The position numbers and the translations under genes were made by a program. Positions 7,233 to 14,217 of a stretch of DNA of 42,227 bases are shown here, one piece after another. The notes beneath the pieces were generated by a model, which did not search any database, had not been told where the DNA came from, and saw only the letters and a program-made list of their open reading frames with translations. This stretch comes from Carboxydocella sporoproducens DSM 16521. Lineage in GTDB: Bacteria > Bacillota > GCA-003054495 > Carboxydocellales > Carboxydocellaceae. Every line of letters begins with the position of its first letter. The first letter of the stretch is position 1. Location of the stretch: assembly GCF_900167165.1 (NCBI RefSeq), contig NZ_FUXM01000018.1:1-42227 (forward strand), read 5' to 3'.

Positions 7233-7442
7233 GTGTTTAATGCAAGACTAAAGGCTATCAGAAAAGCTCTTGGATTAAGTCAGACACGATTAGCAGAACT
7301 GTCTGGTGTGTCGCAGGCATATATCAGTGAACTTGAAGCTGGATGTAAACAACCGACACTGACCATATTAGACAAACTTGCCAAGGCCTTAGGTGTATCG
7401 GTTGCGGAGCTACTTGATGAACAAAAGCCCAAGGCGGGATAG
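7233..7442 (+). CDS. Cro-like XRE regulator (second switch)
   Basis: 69 residues forming a single helix-turn-helix domain (SQTRLAELSGVSQAYISELE), ending EQKPKAG like the first Cro-like protein. GTG start at 7233 with GGAGGTGAT 7 bases upstream. It is transcribed away from the second repressor and leads the early operon. Its C-terminal coding DNA is an exact 24-bp copy of the end of the gene at 6136-6363. Confidence 0.8.
   Translation: MFNARLKAIRKALGLSQTRLAELSGVSQAYISELEAGCKQPTLTILDKLAKALGVSVAELLDEQKPKAG
7419..7442 (+). repeat. 24-bp exact repeat at Cro-like gene end (copy 2)
   Basis: Second copy of the element at 6340-6363, in the same frame and also ending in the TAG stop. Confidence 0.9.
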
Positions 7443-7455
7443 GAGGTGAGGGAGA

Positions 7456-7704
7456 GTGATTGTCCCCTACAATGAGATCACTGCTCCAGCATACGATACC
7501 ATAGCCAAAATAGTACTAAGAATGGTACGCGAAGCGGACAATGCGGTTAACGAGTTTTTGAAAACATATTACCCTAATTCGATTACAGAGAAAGTATCCG
7601 AAGGTATAGTTGTTACTGCCAACGATAAAAAGATTCTTGTATATTACGAGTTTTCAACCCGAGAGGTTAAACAGCAAATATTAAACTTGACCAAAGCCGT
7701 TTAG
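7456..7704 (+). CDS. Small early protein of unknown function
   Basis: 82 residues with GTG start at 7456 and AGGAGGTGAG upstream. The N-terminal half is helical (IAKIVLRMVREADNAVNEFL), the C-terminal half beta-like (GIVVTANDKKILVYYEFSTR). I do not recognise it. Second gene after the early promoter, 13 bases behind the Cro-like gene, which is a position where phages often place anti-host or anti-defence proteins; that is only positional reasoning. Confidence 0.65.
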   Translation: MIVPYNEITAPAYDTIAKIVLRMVREADNAVNEFLKTYYPNSITEKVSEGIVVTANDKKILVYYEFSTREVKQQILNLTKAV

Positions 7705-7719
7705 TTAGGAGGGATAAAC

Positions 7720-8058
7720 ATGAAAGACGTAAAAGTGTTGCTGATTGAGCAGATTATGGCTAATCAGAGAGAGCTGTTAGCTAACATAGTGGCACAGCGA
7801 AAAGAAGAGAGCTGGCCAGTGCGGATTGAGAGGATGGGCAACAGCTTCATTGTCAGCGGGCGGGGTACAAGGTTAGACGTGTACCTTGCGGAGACTCATA
7901 AAGGCTACCTGGTGTCGGTGCCGAATTTCAGCCGCTGCGGGATTGTAAGAGCTGACTGTACTGCAGGGGACATCATGGAGTATCTGGAGCTGGACAACCC
8001 GGTTGACGCAACTACACTGGCCACCGCAGTCAGGTACCTGATAAAGTACATCATTTAA
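7720..8058 (+). CDS. Early protein of unknown function
   Basis: 112 residues; ATG at 7720 preceded by AGGAGGG. It begins with an amphipathic helix (VLLIEQIMANQRELLANIVA), then a beta-rich middle (RGTRLDVYLAETHKGYLVSV) and a C-terminal helix. No motif that I recognise and no membrane segment. Fifteen bases after the previous gene and likely in the same early operon. Confidence 0.65.
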   Translation: MKDVKVLLIEQIMANQRELLANIVAQRKEESWPVRIERMGNSFIVSGRGTRLDVYLAETHKGYLVSVPNFSRCGIVRADCTAGDIMEYLELDNPVDATTLATAVRYLIKYII

Positions 8059-8266
8059 GTAAGCGCCGGAAGCGAGGCCGGCAGAGGCGGGAGTTTGCAA
8101 AATACGAGTTTAATACAAGCAATTTGATGCTAGAACGAAAGGCTAAAAGGAAATAAATTTGCCAGCTTTACAATCGAATCTGCATCTGATGTATCTGGCT
8201 GTGTCCAAATATAGCTTATAAAATTAGCTCTACAAAAGCAATAAAGCAACTCCTAACTTTTTTCGG
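8059..8266 (+). other. Intergenic stretch without a clear gene
   Basis: About 210 bp between early genes. It begins with a small GC-rich inverted repeat (GCCGG / CCGGC around 8065-8082) and continues AT-rich with only very short frames. I see no convincing promoter. It may be a decayed gene. Confidence 0.4.
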
Positions 8267-8282
8267 AAAGGAGGTGCACAAA

Positions 8283-8831
8283 ATGCATATAGGTACCGCA
8301 ATAGAACGGGTTAGAAAGGAGAGAAAAGTTACCAGGACAGAGTTAGGACGGAAGGTAGGCTTAAGTCCTCGTACTATTGAGTCTTACGAGACAGGAAAGC
8401 AGGTACCTCCTCCAGATGTGGTCATGATAATCAGTAAGTATTTAAGAATACCCTGGCTAACGCAGGAATATTGTAAACGTCATTGTGCTATTGGACAGAA
8501 ATACAGCTATGTCATGTTAACTGGAGTAAATCTAGATCCGGCATCGATAATGCTAAAGCTCATTAGTGAAATGAAAGAAGCAGAGGCTGTGCTTCACAGA
8601 ATGCTGGAGATACTTGTAAACAAAAACGGCCGGGAAGATTTTTTGCCAGCAGAATGGGATGAATTCATAGAGTGCCTTCATGAATTTTTAGATGTAGAAC
8701 ACAATATTGAAACACTCAAAATTTCGCTTGGCGAATGGTGCGATGTTAGCGAACTTATACAGCAGCATAACAATAAATGTTGGCAAAAAGGCTACTTAAG
8801 AAAAAATGAGGCGGCACTGGCCGCGTACTGA
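8283..8831 (+). CDS. XRE-family regulator with C-terminal helical domain
   Basis: 182 residues. Helix-turn-helix at about 1-65 (TRTELGRKVGLSPRTIESYE), then a 115-residue helical region with acidic patches and several cysteines (CKRHC near 60). ATG at 8283 is chosen because AAAGGAGGTG ends 6-7 bases upstream; an in-frame GTG at 8274 sits inside that ribosome-binding site. It is the fifth helix-turn-helix regulator within 7 kb. Likely controls early-to-middle expression; its target is unknown. Confidence 0.75.
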   Translation: MHIGTAIERVRKERKVTRTELGRKVGLSPRTIESYETGKQVPPPDVVMIISKYLRIPWLTQEYCKRHCAIGQKYSYVMLTGVNLDPASIMLKLISEMKEAEAVLHRMLEILVNKNGREDFLPAEWDEFIECLHEFLDVEHNIETLKISLGEWCDVSELIQQHNNKCWQKGYLRKNEAALAAY

Positions 8832-8967
8832 GGAATATCGCAAAGAGTACAATCGGGTCCAGGTCAGAACCATTTTCTATCAGCAAAAACCATACTATGT
8901 AATTGAGTTTGGTGGACCAAAGGAGGAGGACAGCAATGAAATGCGGTGCTTGCGGGCGTACGCTTAA
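8806..8967 (+). CDS. Possible small overlapping gene
   Basis: A 53-codon frame that overlaps the end of the XRE gene by 26 bases and the start of the zinc-finger gene by 32. The product is basic and aromatic (MRRHWPRTEEYRKEYNRVQV...YVIEFGGPKEED). No good ribosome-binding site is visible; coupling to the upstream gene would be needed. It fills what would otherwise be an unexplained 100-bp gap in a tightly packed operon. Could equally be chance. Confidence 0.35.
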   Translation: MRRHWPRTEEYRKEYNRVQVRTIFYQQKPYYVIEFGGPKEEDSNEMRCLRAYA

Positions 8968-9106
8968 GGACGAAAAATCAATCAAGCTGGGCTATGGCAA
9001 AACCTGCTACAAAAAGCTGTTTAAAGGGGAAGTGAAGAAACAAGAGGGCCAGGAAGATAATCTTCTGGTGGATTTTGTTGCCGAACTGGTAGGTTGGAGG
9101 GGGTGA
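8936..9106 (+). CDS. Small zinc-finger protein (DUF6011-like)
   Basis: 56 residues. Starts MKCGACGRTLKDEKS and continues GYGKTCYKKL, a pattern of CxxC plus a later GYGxxC that I associate with the DUF6011 phage family. The ATG at 8936 follows AGGAGGAGGAC at ideal spacing. A longer in-frame version beginning upstream would place extra residues before the first cysteine pair and is less likely. Function unknown; probably a structural zinc site in a nucleic-acid or protein adaptor. Confidence 0.7.
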   Translation: MKCGACGRTLKDEKSIKLGYGKTCYKKLFKGEVKKQEGQEDNLLVDFVAELVGWRG

Positions 9107-9107
9107 T

Positions 9108-9227
9108 ATGGCTTGCATACTCTCCAAAAAAGAAAAGCCAGCTGATGAACAGCCGGCAAACCTAAATACCCAACTTAATTATATCACAGAATTAGAAGAT
9201 TATGCAATGAAGGGGGTACTAGAATGA
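9108..9227 (+). CDS. Very small acidic protein
   Basis: 39 codons from ATG 9108, with GGAGGGGGTG immediately upstream and an ATGA overlap with the exonuclease gene. The product MACILSKKEKPADEQPANLN... is hydrophilic and has no motif. The strong ribosome-binding site and exact overlap make it a likely real gene, perhaps serving mainly to couple translation of the nuclease. Confidence 0.6.
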   Translation: MACILSKKEKPADEQPANLNTQLNYITELEDYAMKGVLE

Positions 9228-10162
9228 TTGCCCACTGTTTGGCTAAAACAAAGGAAATTGATCGCGATCAGTGGCTGGAATATAGAAAACGAGGTATCGG
9301 CGGCAGTGATGCTGCTGCCATTGCTGGTCTAAACAAGTGGAAGTCTCCAGTAACCGTTTGGCTTGAGAAAACTGGCCAGATTGAGCCTGAAGAATCAAGT
9401 GAGGCAGCCTACTGGGGAAGTATTCTCGAAGATATCATTGCTAAGGAATTTAGCCTGCGGACAGGGCTGAAGGTTCAGCGTAAAAATGCTATCTTGCAGC
9501 ACCCAGAATATCCATTCATGATTGGTAATATTGACCGCTTAATTATCGATAAAAAACATGGCAACGGGATTCTTGAATGCAAGACTACTGGGGAATACAA
9601 CAAAGGTGACTGGGAAGGCGACAAGATACCTGATCACTATCTTATACAGGTACAGCACTATTTGGCGGTAACTGGACTGCAATATGCTTATATAGCTGTT
9701 TTAATAGGCGGCAATAAATTTCAATACAAACTGGTTCCGCGGGATGAAGAGATTATCCAGTATCTGATTAAGATTGAATCGGACTTTTGGAAATTGGTAG
9801 AAAGCAGAACTCCTCCGGAAATGGATGGCTCTCAGGCTTCTGCTGACTTATTGGATATACTTTATCCGAACTCATTGCCTGACAGCCGGATCGAATTACC
9901 ACCGGATGCAGAAAAACTGATCACAGAGTATGAAGAAGCTGCAGCGGAAGAAAAAGCGGCTGCTGAACGGAAAGAGGCAGCGGCCAATAAACTTAAGGCA
10001 ATGCTTGGAGATTATGAGGTAGGATTTATCGGTAAGAGAAAAGTGACATGGAAAACCGTCACCAGTGCACGTCTGGATACCAAGAGATTAAAAGCTGAAA
10101 TGCCAGATATTTATAGCCAGTATTGCACGGAGAGTGTTATGAGAAGATTCAGTATCAAGTAA
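9224..10162 (+). CDS. YqaJ-family viral exonuclease (lambda Exo-like)
   Basis: 312 residues. A PD-(D/E)xK fold of the YqaJ family: GIGGSDAAAIAG near 24-35, Glu69 in SILEDIIAKEF, Asp104 in GNIDRLI, and ECK at 118-120 (GILECKTT). The C-terminal third has a charged helix (about 225-260) and a beta tail. In this family the enzyme resects double-stranded DNA 5' to 3' and hands the 3' strand to a RecT annealase, which is the next gene, 15 bp downstream. ATG with AAGGGGG upstream. Length and motifs are complete. Confidence 0.92.
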   Translation: MIAHCLAKTKEIDRDQWLEYRKRGIGGSDAAAIAGLNKWKSPVTVWLEKTGQIEPEESSEAAYWGSILEDIIAKEFSLRTGLKVQRKNAILQHPEYPFMIGNIDRLIIDKKHGNGILECKTTGEYNKGDWEGDKIPDHYLIQVQHYLAVTGLQYAYIAVLIGGNKFQYKLVPRDEEIIQYLIKIESDFWKLVESRTPPEMDGSQASADLLDILYPNSLPDSRIELPPDAEKLITEYEEAAAEEKAAAERKEAAANKLKAMLGDYEVGFIGKRKVTWKTVTSARLDTKRLKAEMPDIYSQYCTESVMRRFSIK

Positions 10163-10177
10163 AGGGGGATAAAGGGC

Positions 10178-11005
10178 ATGAGTAATCTGAAAGAGAGATT
10201 GGCGGAAAAAGCTGCCGTAGCACCCAAAGGGCAAAATCCTGCTACTACAATAGCTGAATATCTTAAAAAAATGGGCCCGGAAATAGCCAGGGCATTACCT
10301 AAGCATATGAACCCGGATAGACTGGCAAGGGTAGCATTAACCACAATCAGGTTAACACCCAAGCTATTGCAATGTGAACTGCCCAGCTTGATGGGAGCCA
10401 TAATGCAAGCTGCCCAGTTAGGATTGGAGCCCGGGCTATTAGGACATTGTTATATCATACCATACGGGAAAGAAGCCCAGTTTGTAATAGGCTATAGAGG
10501 CATGATTGATCTAGCCCGTCGATCCGGCAATATTCAATCTATCTATGCGCATGAAGTTTATACTAACGATTATTTTGAACTCCAATATGGCCTTGAAGAG
10601 AAACTGGTGCATATACCTTGGCATATGCGAACTGACGGTCAATTTGACGGTCCTGGAGATATCCGCGGATTTTACATGGTTGCAAAATTTAAAGATGGTG
10701 GTTGCCACTTCCACTATATGACCAAACAGCAGGTTGATAATCACCGGGCGCGGTCCAAAGCTGCAGATAATGGTCCATGGGTAACTGATTACATTGAGAT
10801 GGGCAAGAAGACGGTAGTAAGAAGTGCCTGGAAATGGTTGCCCATCAGTGTAGAAATTATGACGCAAGTTGAATCTGCTGATGAAAGTATTAAGCGTGAC
10901 CAGGATCTTACCAGTGGCATCAATGATATCTCTAATGTGATAATTGACGCTCCAGCAGAATCACCAGAGCTGCAGCCGACCGGAACCGGAGAGGTGGGAC
11001 AATAA
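10178..11005 (+). CDS. recT: RecT-family single-strand annealing protein
   Basis: 275 residues matching the RecT family in length and pattern: RVALTTIRLTPKLLQC, SLMGAIMQAAQLGLEPG, and the core IGYRGMIDLARRSG at about 107-120, then AWKWLPIS. It would anneal complementary strands for phage recombination together with the YqaJ exonuclease. ATG at 10178 behind AAGGGGGATAAAGGGC. Its stop overlaps the next start by one base (TAATG), so the recombination genes form one operon. Confidence 0.95.
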   Translation: MSNLKERLAEKAAVAPKGQNPATTIAEYLKKMGPEIARALPKHMNPDRLARVALTTIRLTPKLLQCELPSLMGAIMQAAQLGLEPGLLGHCYIIPYGKEAQFVIGYRGMIDLARRSGNIQSIYAHEVYTNDYFELQYGLEEKLVHIPWHMRTDGQFDGPGDIRGFYMVAKFKDGGCHFHYMTKQQVDNHRARSKAADNGPWVTDYIEMGKKTVVRSAWKWLPISVEIMTQVESADESIKRDQDLTSGINDISNVIIDAPAESPELQPTGTGEVGQ

Positions 11006-11958
11006 TGTTAAAAGAATATGCCGTAGGACAAACTTTTATTGAATTCTTGGCGGTCAAGAGAGCAAATATTGGAACAACTACTAAAGGAAGTACTTACCTT
11101 AATTGCATACTTTCTGACGGGGAAACAGAAATGGCGGCAAAGCAATGGGACTTTGTCGGCGCTCCGCCTAAAGAAAACTCTGTCATCAAGGTAGAAGCCA
11201 CAGTAGAACAATATCAGGGCAATCCACAGTTGATTATTTTGAGATGGCGTCCGAGTGAGCCAAAGGATGGAGTGGACCCAAAAAAATTTATTCCTGTTAG
11301 CCCGCTTTCGAGAGAATCGGCTGAATTTCAAATTAAAAATTATGTAAATATGATTAACCATACTGGAATAAAACAGATGGTGCATGCTTGCTTACAAGGA
11401 TATTGGGACGACTTTTTTACTGCACCAGGTGCAGTAAACCATCACCATAATTATCTTGGAGGTTTAGCAGAACACACTATCGGTGTAGTGAAACAGGCAT
11501 TGAAAATTGCTCCTGAAGATGCAAACAAAGATTTGTTAATTGCCGGAGCTCTTTTGCATGACTTAGGAAAGATTCGGGAGTATGACTGGAAAAGTGGTTG
11601 CACAATAGCAATGACATCTGAAGGACGTTTAGTAGGACATATTGGTTTGGAATTAATGATGCTGGCTGAGTTGATTCTGGAACTGGATAATGAAACAGCA
11701 AACCAGCTGCTTCATTTAATTGTCAGCCACCACGGCAAGCTTGAATGGGGTAGTCCGGTTGAGCCTAAAACTAAAGAAGCGGTGATTCTCCATAATGCAG
11801 ATCTATTGGATGTGCAGTTATGGAAGATCGCCAGAGCAGAATCCGAGGCAGGAGACTCAGAGTGGACGCAAAAAGTGAGCGGTTTGAATCGGGAGTTCTA
11901 TATTCCGCGGAAGATTGAAATAGAAACTACAAGTGTTTTGTCTACGGCTGGTAGATAA
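11005..11958 (+). CDS. OB-fold plus HD-domain nuclease (YhaM-like)
   Basis: 317 residues. An N-terminal OB-like beta domain (about 5-85) is joined to an HD phosphohydrolase domain: HHHNYLGGLAEHT at 146-158, HDLGKI at 185-190, SHHGKLEWG and a late NADLLD. This layout is that of YhaM/CBF1-type 3'-5' exonucleases, shown for Bacillus YhaM to act on single-stranded RNA or DNA. In the phage it directly follows recT by a one-base overlap, so a role in trimming recombination or replication intermediates is likely. Substrate not determined. Confidence 0.85.
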   Translation: MLKEYAVGQTFIEFLAVKRANIGTTTKGSTYLNCILSDGETEMAAKQWDFVGAPPKENSVIKVEATVEQYQGNPQLIILRWRPSEPKDGVDPKKFIPVSPLSRESAEFQIKNYVNMINHTGIKQMVHACLQGYWDDFFTAPGAVNHHHNYLGGLAEHTIGVVKQALKIAPEDANKDLLIAGALLHDLGKIREYDWKSGCTIAMTSEGRLVGHIGLELMMLAELILELDNETANQLLHLIVSHHGKLEWGSPVEPKTKEAVILHNADLLDVQLWKIARAESEAGDSEWTQKVSGLNREFYIPRKIEIETTSVLSTAGR

Positions 11959-11963
11959 CTAAA

Positions 11964-11986
11964 ACCGGCGGGCTAGTCCCGCCGGT
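11964..11986. other. Strong GC stem-loop after the HD gene
   Basis: Perfect 9-bp inverted repeat ACCGGCGGG / CCCGCCGGT with loop CTAGT. On the plus strand it is followed by CCTAAAAAAA, not a T run, so it is not a standard terminator; on the minus strand only TTTT follows. It may protect the upstream mRNA end or act as a processing site. Confidence 0.6.
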
Positions 11987-12013
11987 CCTAAAAAAAGAGG
12001 GGAAGGGATAGAA

Positions 12014-12250
12014 ATGCATCCATTGATTGCGATCGCAAAGCAGCGCAAAAAGGTTGAGAGACTGGTCAACAAATATGGAACTGTACAGCACCCAGATGTT
12101 CTGGCTGCAAATGCGGCCCTGGATGTAATGGTTAACACTTACATGCTGACCGCTTATGCGAAAGGGGATGCCACACTGGCCCAGATCAGACAGGCGGCCA
12201 GGGAACTGGGGGAAGAAAGATGTGGAGACGACGGAAAAAGTATCGCTTAA
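12014..12250 (+). CDS. Spo0E-like small protein (candidate)
   Basis: 78 residues. Its first half reads like a Spo0E-family aspartyl-phosphate phosphatase: IAKQRKKVERLVNKYG, then HPDVLAANAALDVMVNTYM, matching the helix-turn-helix hairpin spacing in which Spo0E proteins carry SQELD. Here that signature is NAALD, so the conserved Ser, Gln and Glu are not kept. Spo0E proteins dephosphorylate Spo0A and block sporulation. If the function is retained, the phage could delay host sporulation. The family call is moderate; it could be another small helical protein. Overlaps the next gene by 31 bp. Confidence 0.5.
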   Translation: MHPLIAIAKQRKKVERLVNKYGTVQHPDVLAANAALDVMVNTYMLTAYAKGDATLAQIRQAARELGEERCGDDGKSIA

Positions 12251-12519
12251 ATTTAGTCGCAATTTTGGTCATAGTCTCCCTGATACTAAGTTTATACAGT
12301 TTTTATGCAAATTATACCTCGGCAAGCGAAAAAAGTTATACGACCTACATTGTGGCACCTGGTGATACGCTCTGGGCAATTTCAAAAAGGTTTTATCCTG
12401 ATCAACGGGATGTATTGGAAGGTGTAGACATTATATGTGAGGCTAACAGCCAGGATGGAAAGCCGTTGGAACCGATAATTTACCCTGGGCAGATTCTGAA
12501 AATACCTACATGGCGGTGA
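12220..12519 (+). CDS. LysM-domain membrane-anchored protein (YneA-like)
   Basis: 99 residues: basic N-terminus, one transmembrane or signal-anchor helix (about 10-28), a short linker, and a LysM domain (about 42-97; YIVAPGDTLWAISKRFYP ... IIYPGQILKIPTW). The size and layout are those of YneA-type SOS division inhibitors, which act outside the membrane on the divisome. ATG 12220 overlaps the preceding frame and is preceded by GGGGGAAG. Lying among replication genes rather than lysis genes, it is more likely a division modulator than an endolysin part. Confidence 0.65.
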   Translation: MWRRRKKYRLNLVAILVIVSLILSLYSFYANYTSASEKSYTTYIVAPGDTLWAISKRFYPDQRDVLEGVDIICEANSQDGKPLEPIIYPGQILKIPTWR

Positions 12520-12526
12520 AGCCCTT

Positions 12527-13342
12527 ATGAACTACATTAAACAGCTTAATGCCCTATACGATTGGCTGCAAGAGAACAAGCTGTCTGTATCCGCAAGTTC
12601 GCTTTATCATACATTGCTCATGATAAACAACAGATGCGGATGGACGGCATGGTTCCAGCGGACCAATCAGTCCCTCTGCGGACTTATAGGGATAGACGAA
12701 AAAACATTAATCAGAGCAAGAAATGAACTTAAACAAAAAGGGCTTATTGATTTTAAGAGCGGGAACAAAAAAGGTGAGCCAACAAAGTATAAAATCATTG
12801 ATTTAACTGGAGAAAAGGATGGAAATATTCCAGTCAATAACACTAAGGCTGGAATATTTCCAGTAGAACCTCCAGTAAAACCTCCAGTAAAACCTCCAGT
12901 ACAACCTCCAGTAGAACCTCCAGCCATATATAAACTAAAACTAAAACAAAAACATAAACAAGAAGATGATGATGAAGATGATGATAATAAGGCGGCCGAT
13001 GGAAAGGGCTTCCAGAAACTGCGGAAAGTATTCGAGGATAACGTGCACCTCATCACGCCTTTTGAAGCTCAGGTGCTATTGGAGTGGCTTAACCGTGTTG
13101 AGCCGGATGTGGTAGAAATGGCCATTCAGGAGGCGGTAAAATCAAATGCCAGGAACATCAGGTACATTGAAAAGGTCCTGATTAACTGGCACAGTAACGG
13201 GCTAACTACTGCAGATGCTGTTAAGGGATACTTGAGGGATTACCAAGACAAGAGCAAAGGGGGTAAAGTGGCCAATGCAGCGGATCGGGGAAATATTGTT
13301 TCCGGGGACGTCCAGCGATTCTACGCAAGAGGCCTTGATTGA
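12527..13342 (+). CDS. DnaD-like replication initiator
   Basis: 271 residues. N-terminal winged-helix domain (about 1-95; LCGLIGIDEKTLIRARNELK), a proline-rich linker of PPVK/PPVE repeats (112-133), an acidic stretch (146-153), then a DnaD/DnaB_2 domain (about 165-238) with the signature NIRYIEKVLINWHSNGLTT. The family binds the phage origin and recruits the helicase loader, which is the overlapping next gene. The linker is coded by five tandem 12-bp repeats followed by AT-rich DNA, a candidate origin inside the gene (see separate entry). ATG follows a weak GGCGGTGAAG. Confidence 0.88.
   Translation: MNYIKQLNALYDWLQENKLSVSASSLYHTLLMINNRCGWTAWFQRTNQSLCGLIGIDEKTLIRARNELKQKGLIDFKSGNKKGEPTKYKIIDLTGEKDGNIPVNNTKAGIFPVEPPVKPPVKPPVQPPVEPPAIYKLKLKQKHKQEDDDEDDDNKAADGKGFQKLRKVFEDNVHLITPFEAQVLLEWLNRVEPDVVEMAIQEAVKSNARNIRYIEKVLINWHSNGLTTADAVKGYLRDYQDKSKGGKVANAADRGNIVSGDVQRFYARGLD
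12820..12991. other. Candidate replication origin inside the initiator gene
   Basis: Three elements are contiguous: a perfect 14-bp inverted repeat (TGGAAATATTCCAG at 12820-12833, its complement at 12849-12862), five 12-bp tandem repeats (12860-12919), and a strand-biased AT-rich tract (about 12925-12991, purine-rich on this strand). Lambda places iterons and an AT-rich unwinding region inside its initiator gene O in the same way. Function is inferred from this layout only. Confidence 0.5.
12860..12919 (+). repeat. Five tandem 12-bp repeats (iteron-like)
   Basis: Unit CCAGTARAACCT, five consecutive copies, two identical and the others differing at one or two bases, with a partial sixth copy. 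They encode the PPVK/PPVE linker of the initiator. The bases are conserved more than the peptide requires: each GTA valine and CCT/CCA proline codon is kept. Confidence 0.8.
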
Positions 13343-14201
13343 AAATGTACCCTTGTCTCAGGCCGCAGAATTGGGAGCAAAAGTGCCAGATATTAAAAAC
13401 GAAATCTGCCAGTTTTGTCAGGCAGAGCTTGAACCGGTTGGGATGTTCTTGCGAGTTTTTGGGCCGCGCTGGTATTATCGGGGGCATGCACGATGTAACT
13501 GTAAAGATGCCCAGGAGTATTGGCGTAAATACGAAGAAGAGCAGAAGAAAGAGATGTTAAGGCGCGCACAGGAAGAGAAAGAACGGGCTTACCAGGAGAA
13601 AATAGCCAGGCTCTTGAAAGAAAGTAAACTGGGCGAAAGATTCATGACGAGGAAGTTTGAAAACTTTCAAGTAACAACCAAGAATAAACAAGCCTATGAG
13701 ATAGCCTTAAAGTACGCGAAAGAATTCGAAAAATACAAAAAGCAGGGATTAGGACTTATTTTTACTGGCAGTTATGGAACGGGGAAAACCCATCTGGCGG
13801 CTGCTATTTGCCATGAACTTATACTGCAAGGATATCAGCCTATATTTGGCACGATGATTAACCTGCTTGAAAAGATTAAGGCAACGTATGATGACGATTA
13901 TGCCAGGGAGAATGAGGAGCAGGTCATTAACAAGTACATAAATTGCGACCTGCTAATTATTGATGACCTGGGCAAAGAGAGGCCGACAGAATGGGCAGTG
14001 GAAAAGTTATATTACATCATCAACTCAAGGTATGAGAAAAACAAGCCAATATTGATCACGAGTAATTATGACATTGAAAAGCTCACTGCTCGTCTTACGG
14101 TAAAAGATAACCTGGAAACCGCTGAAGCGATAACTTCCAGGATATTCGAAATGTGCCGAGGTGTGCATATGAATTACGAGGACTACAGGAAGATAGTCTG
14201 A
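13275..14201 (+). CDS. DnaC-like helicase loader ATPase
   Basis: 308 residues. An N-terminal zinc-binding segment (CxxC at 45-48, CxC at 74-76), a charged helical linker (80-125), then an AAA+ domain with Walker A GSYGTGKT (165-172), Walker B LLIIDD (226-231) and the sensor segment ILITSNYDI. This is the DnaC/DnaI-type loader that delivers the host replicative helicase to the phage origin. The ATG at 13275 makes a 68-bp overlap with the initiator gene in another frame. The ribosome-binding site AAGGGGG is rather distant, so a TTG near 13335 is an alternative start. Confidence 0.9.
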   Translation: MQRIGEILFPGTSSDSTQEALIENVPLSQAAELGAKVPDIKNEICQFCQAELEPVGMFLRVFGPRWYYRGHARCNCKDAQEYWRKYEEEQKKEMLRRAQEEKERAYQEKIARLLKESKLGERFMTRKFENFQVTTKNKQAYEIALKYAKEFEKYKKQGLGLIFTGSYGTGKTHLAAAICHELILQGYQPIFGTMINLLEKIKATYDDDYARENEEQVINKYINCDLLIIDDLGKERPTEWAVEKLYYIINSRYEKNKPILITSNYDIEKLTARLTVKDNLETAEAITSRIFEMCRGVHMNYEDYRKIV

Positions 14202-14217
14202 GCAAGGAGTGAATAGA

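Noticed and set aside
11964-11986. Intrinsic terminator on the plus strand
   Set aside because: The stem is perfect but is followed by an A run instead of T, so it was recorded only as a stem-loop.
12860-12919. Possible CRISPR-like array
   Set aside because: The repeats are 12 bp, contiguous and without spacers, and they encode a protein linker; iteron or coding repeat is the better reading. No CRISPR array or cas gene is in the window.
12667-13056. Minus-strand frame with Ser/Cys/Phe runs opposite the initiator gene
   Set aside because: Mirror of the acidic and proline-rich codons of the DnaD-like gene; no biological pattern.
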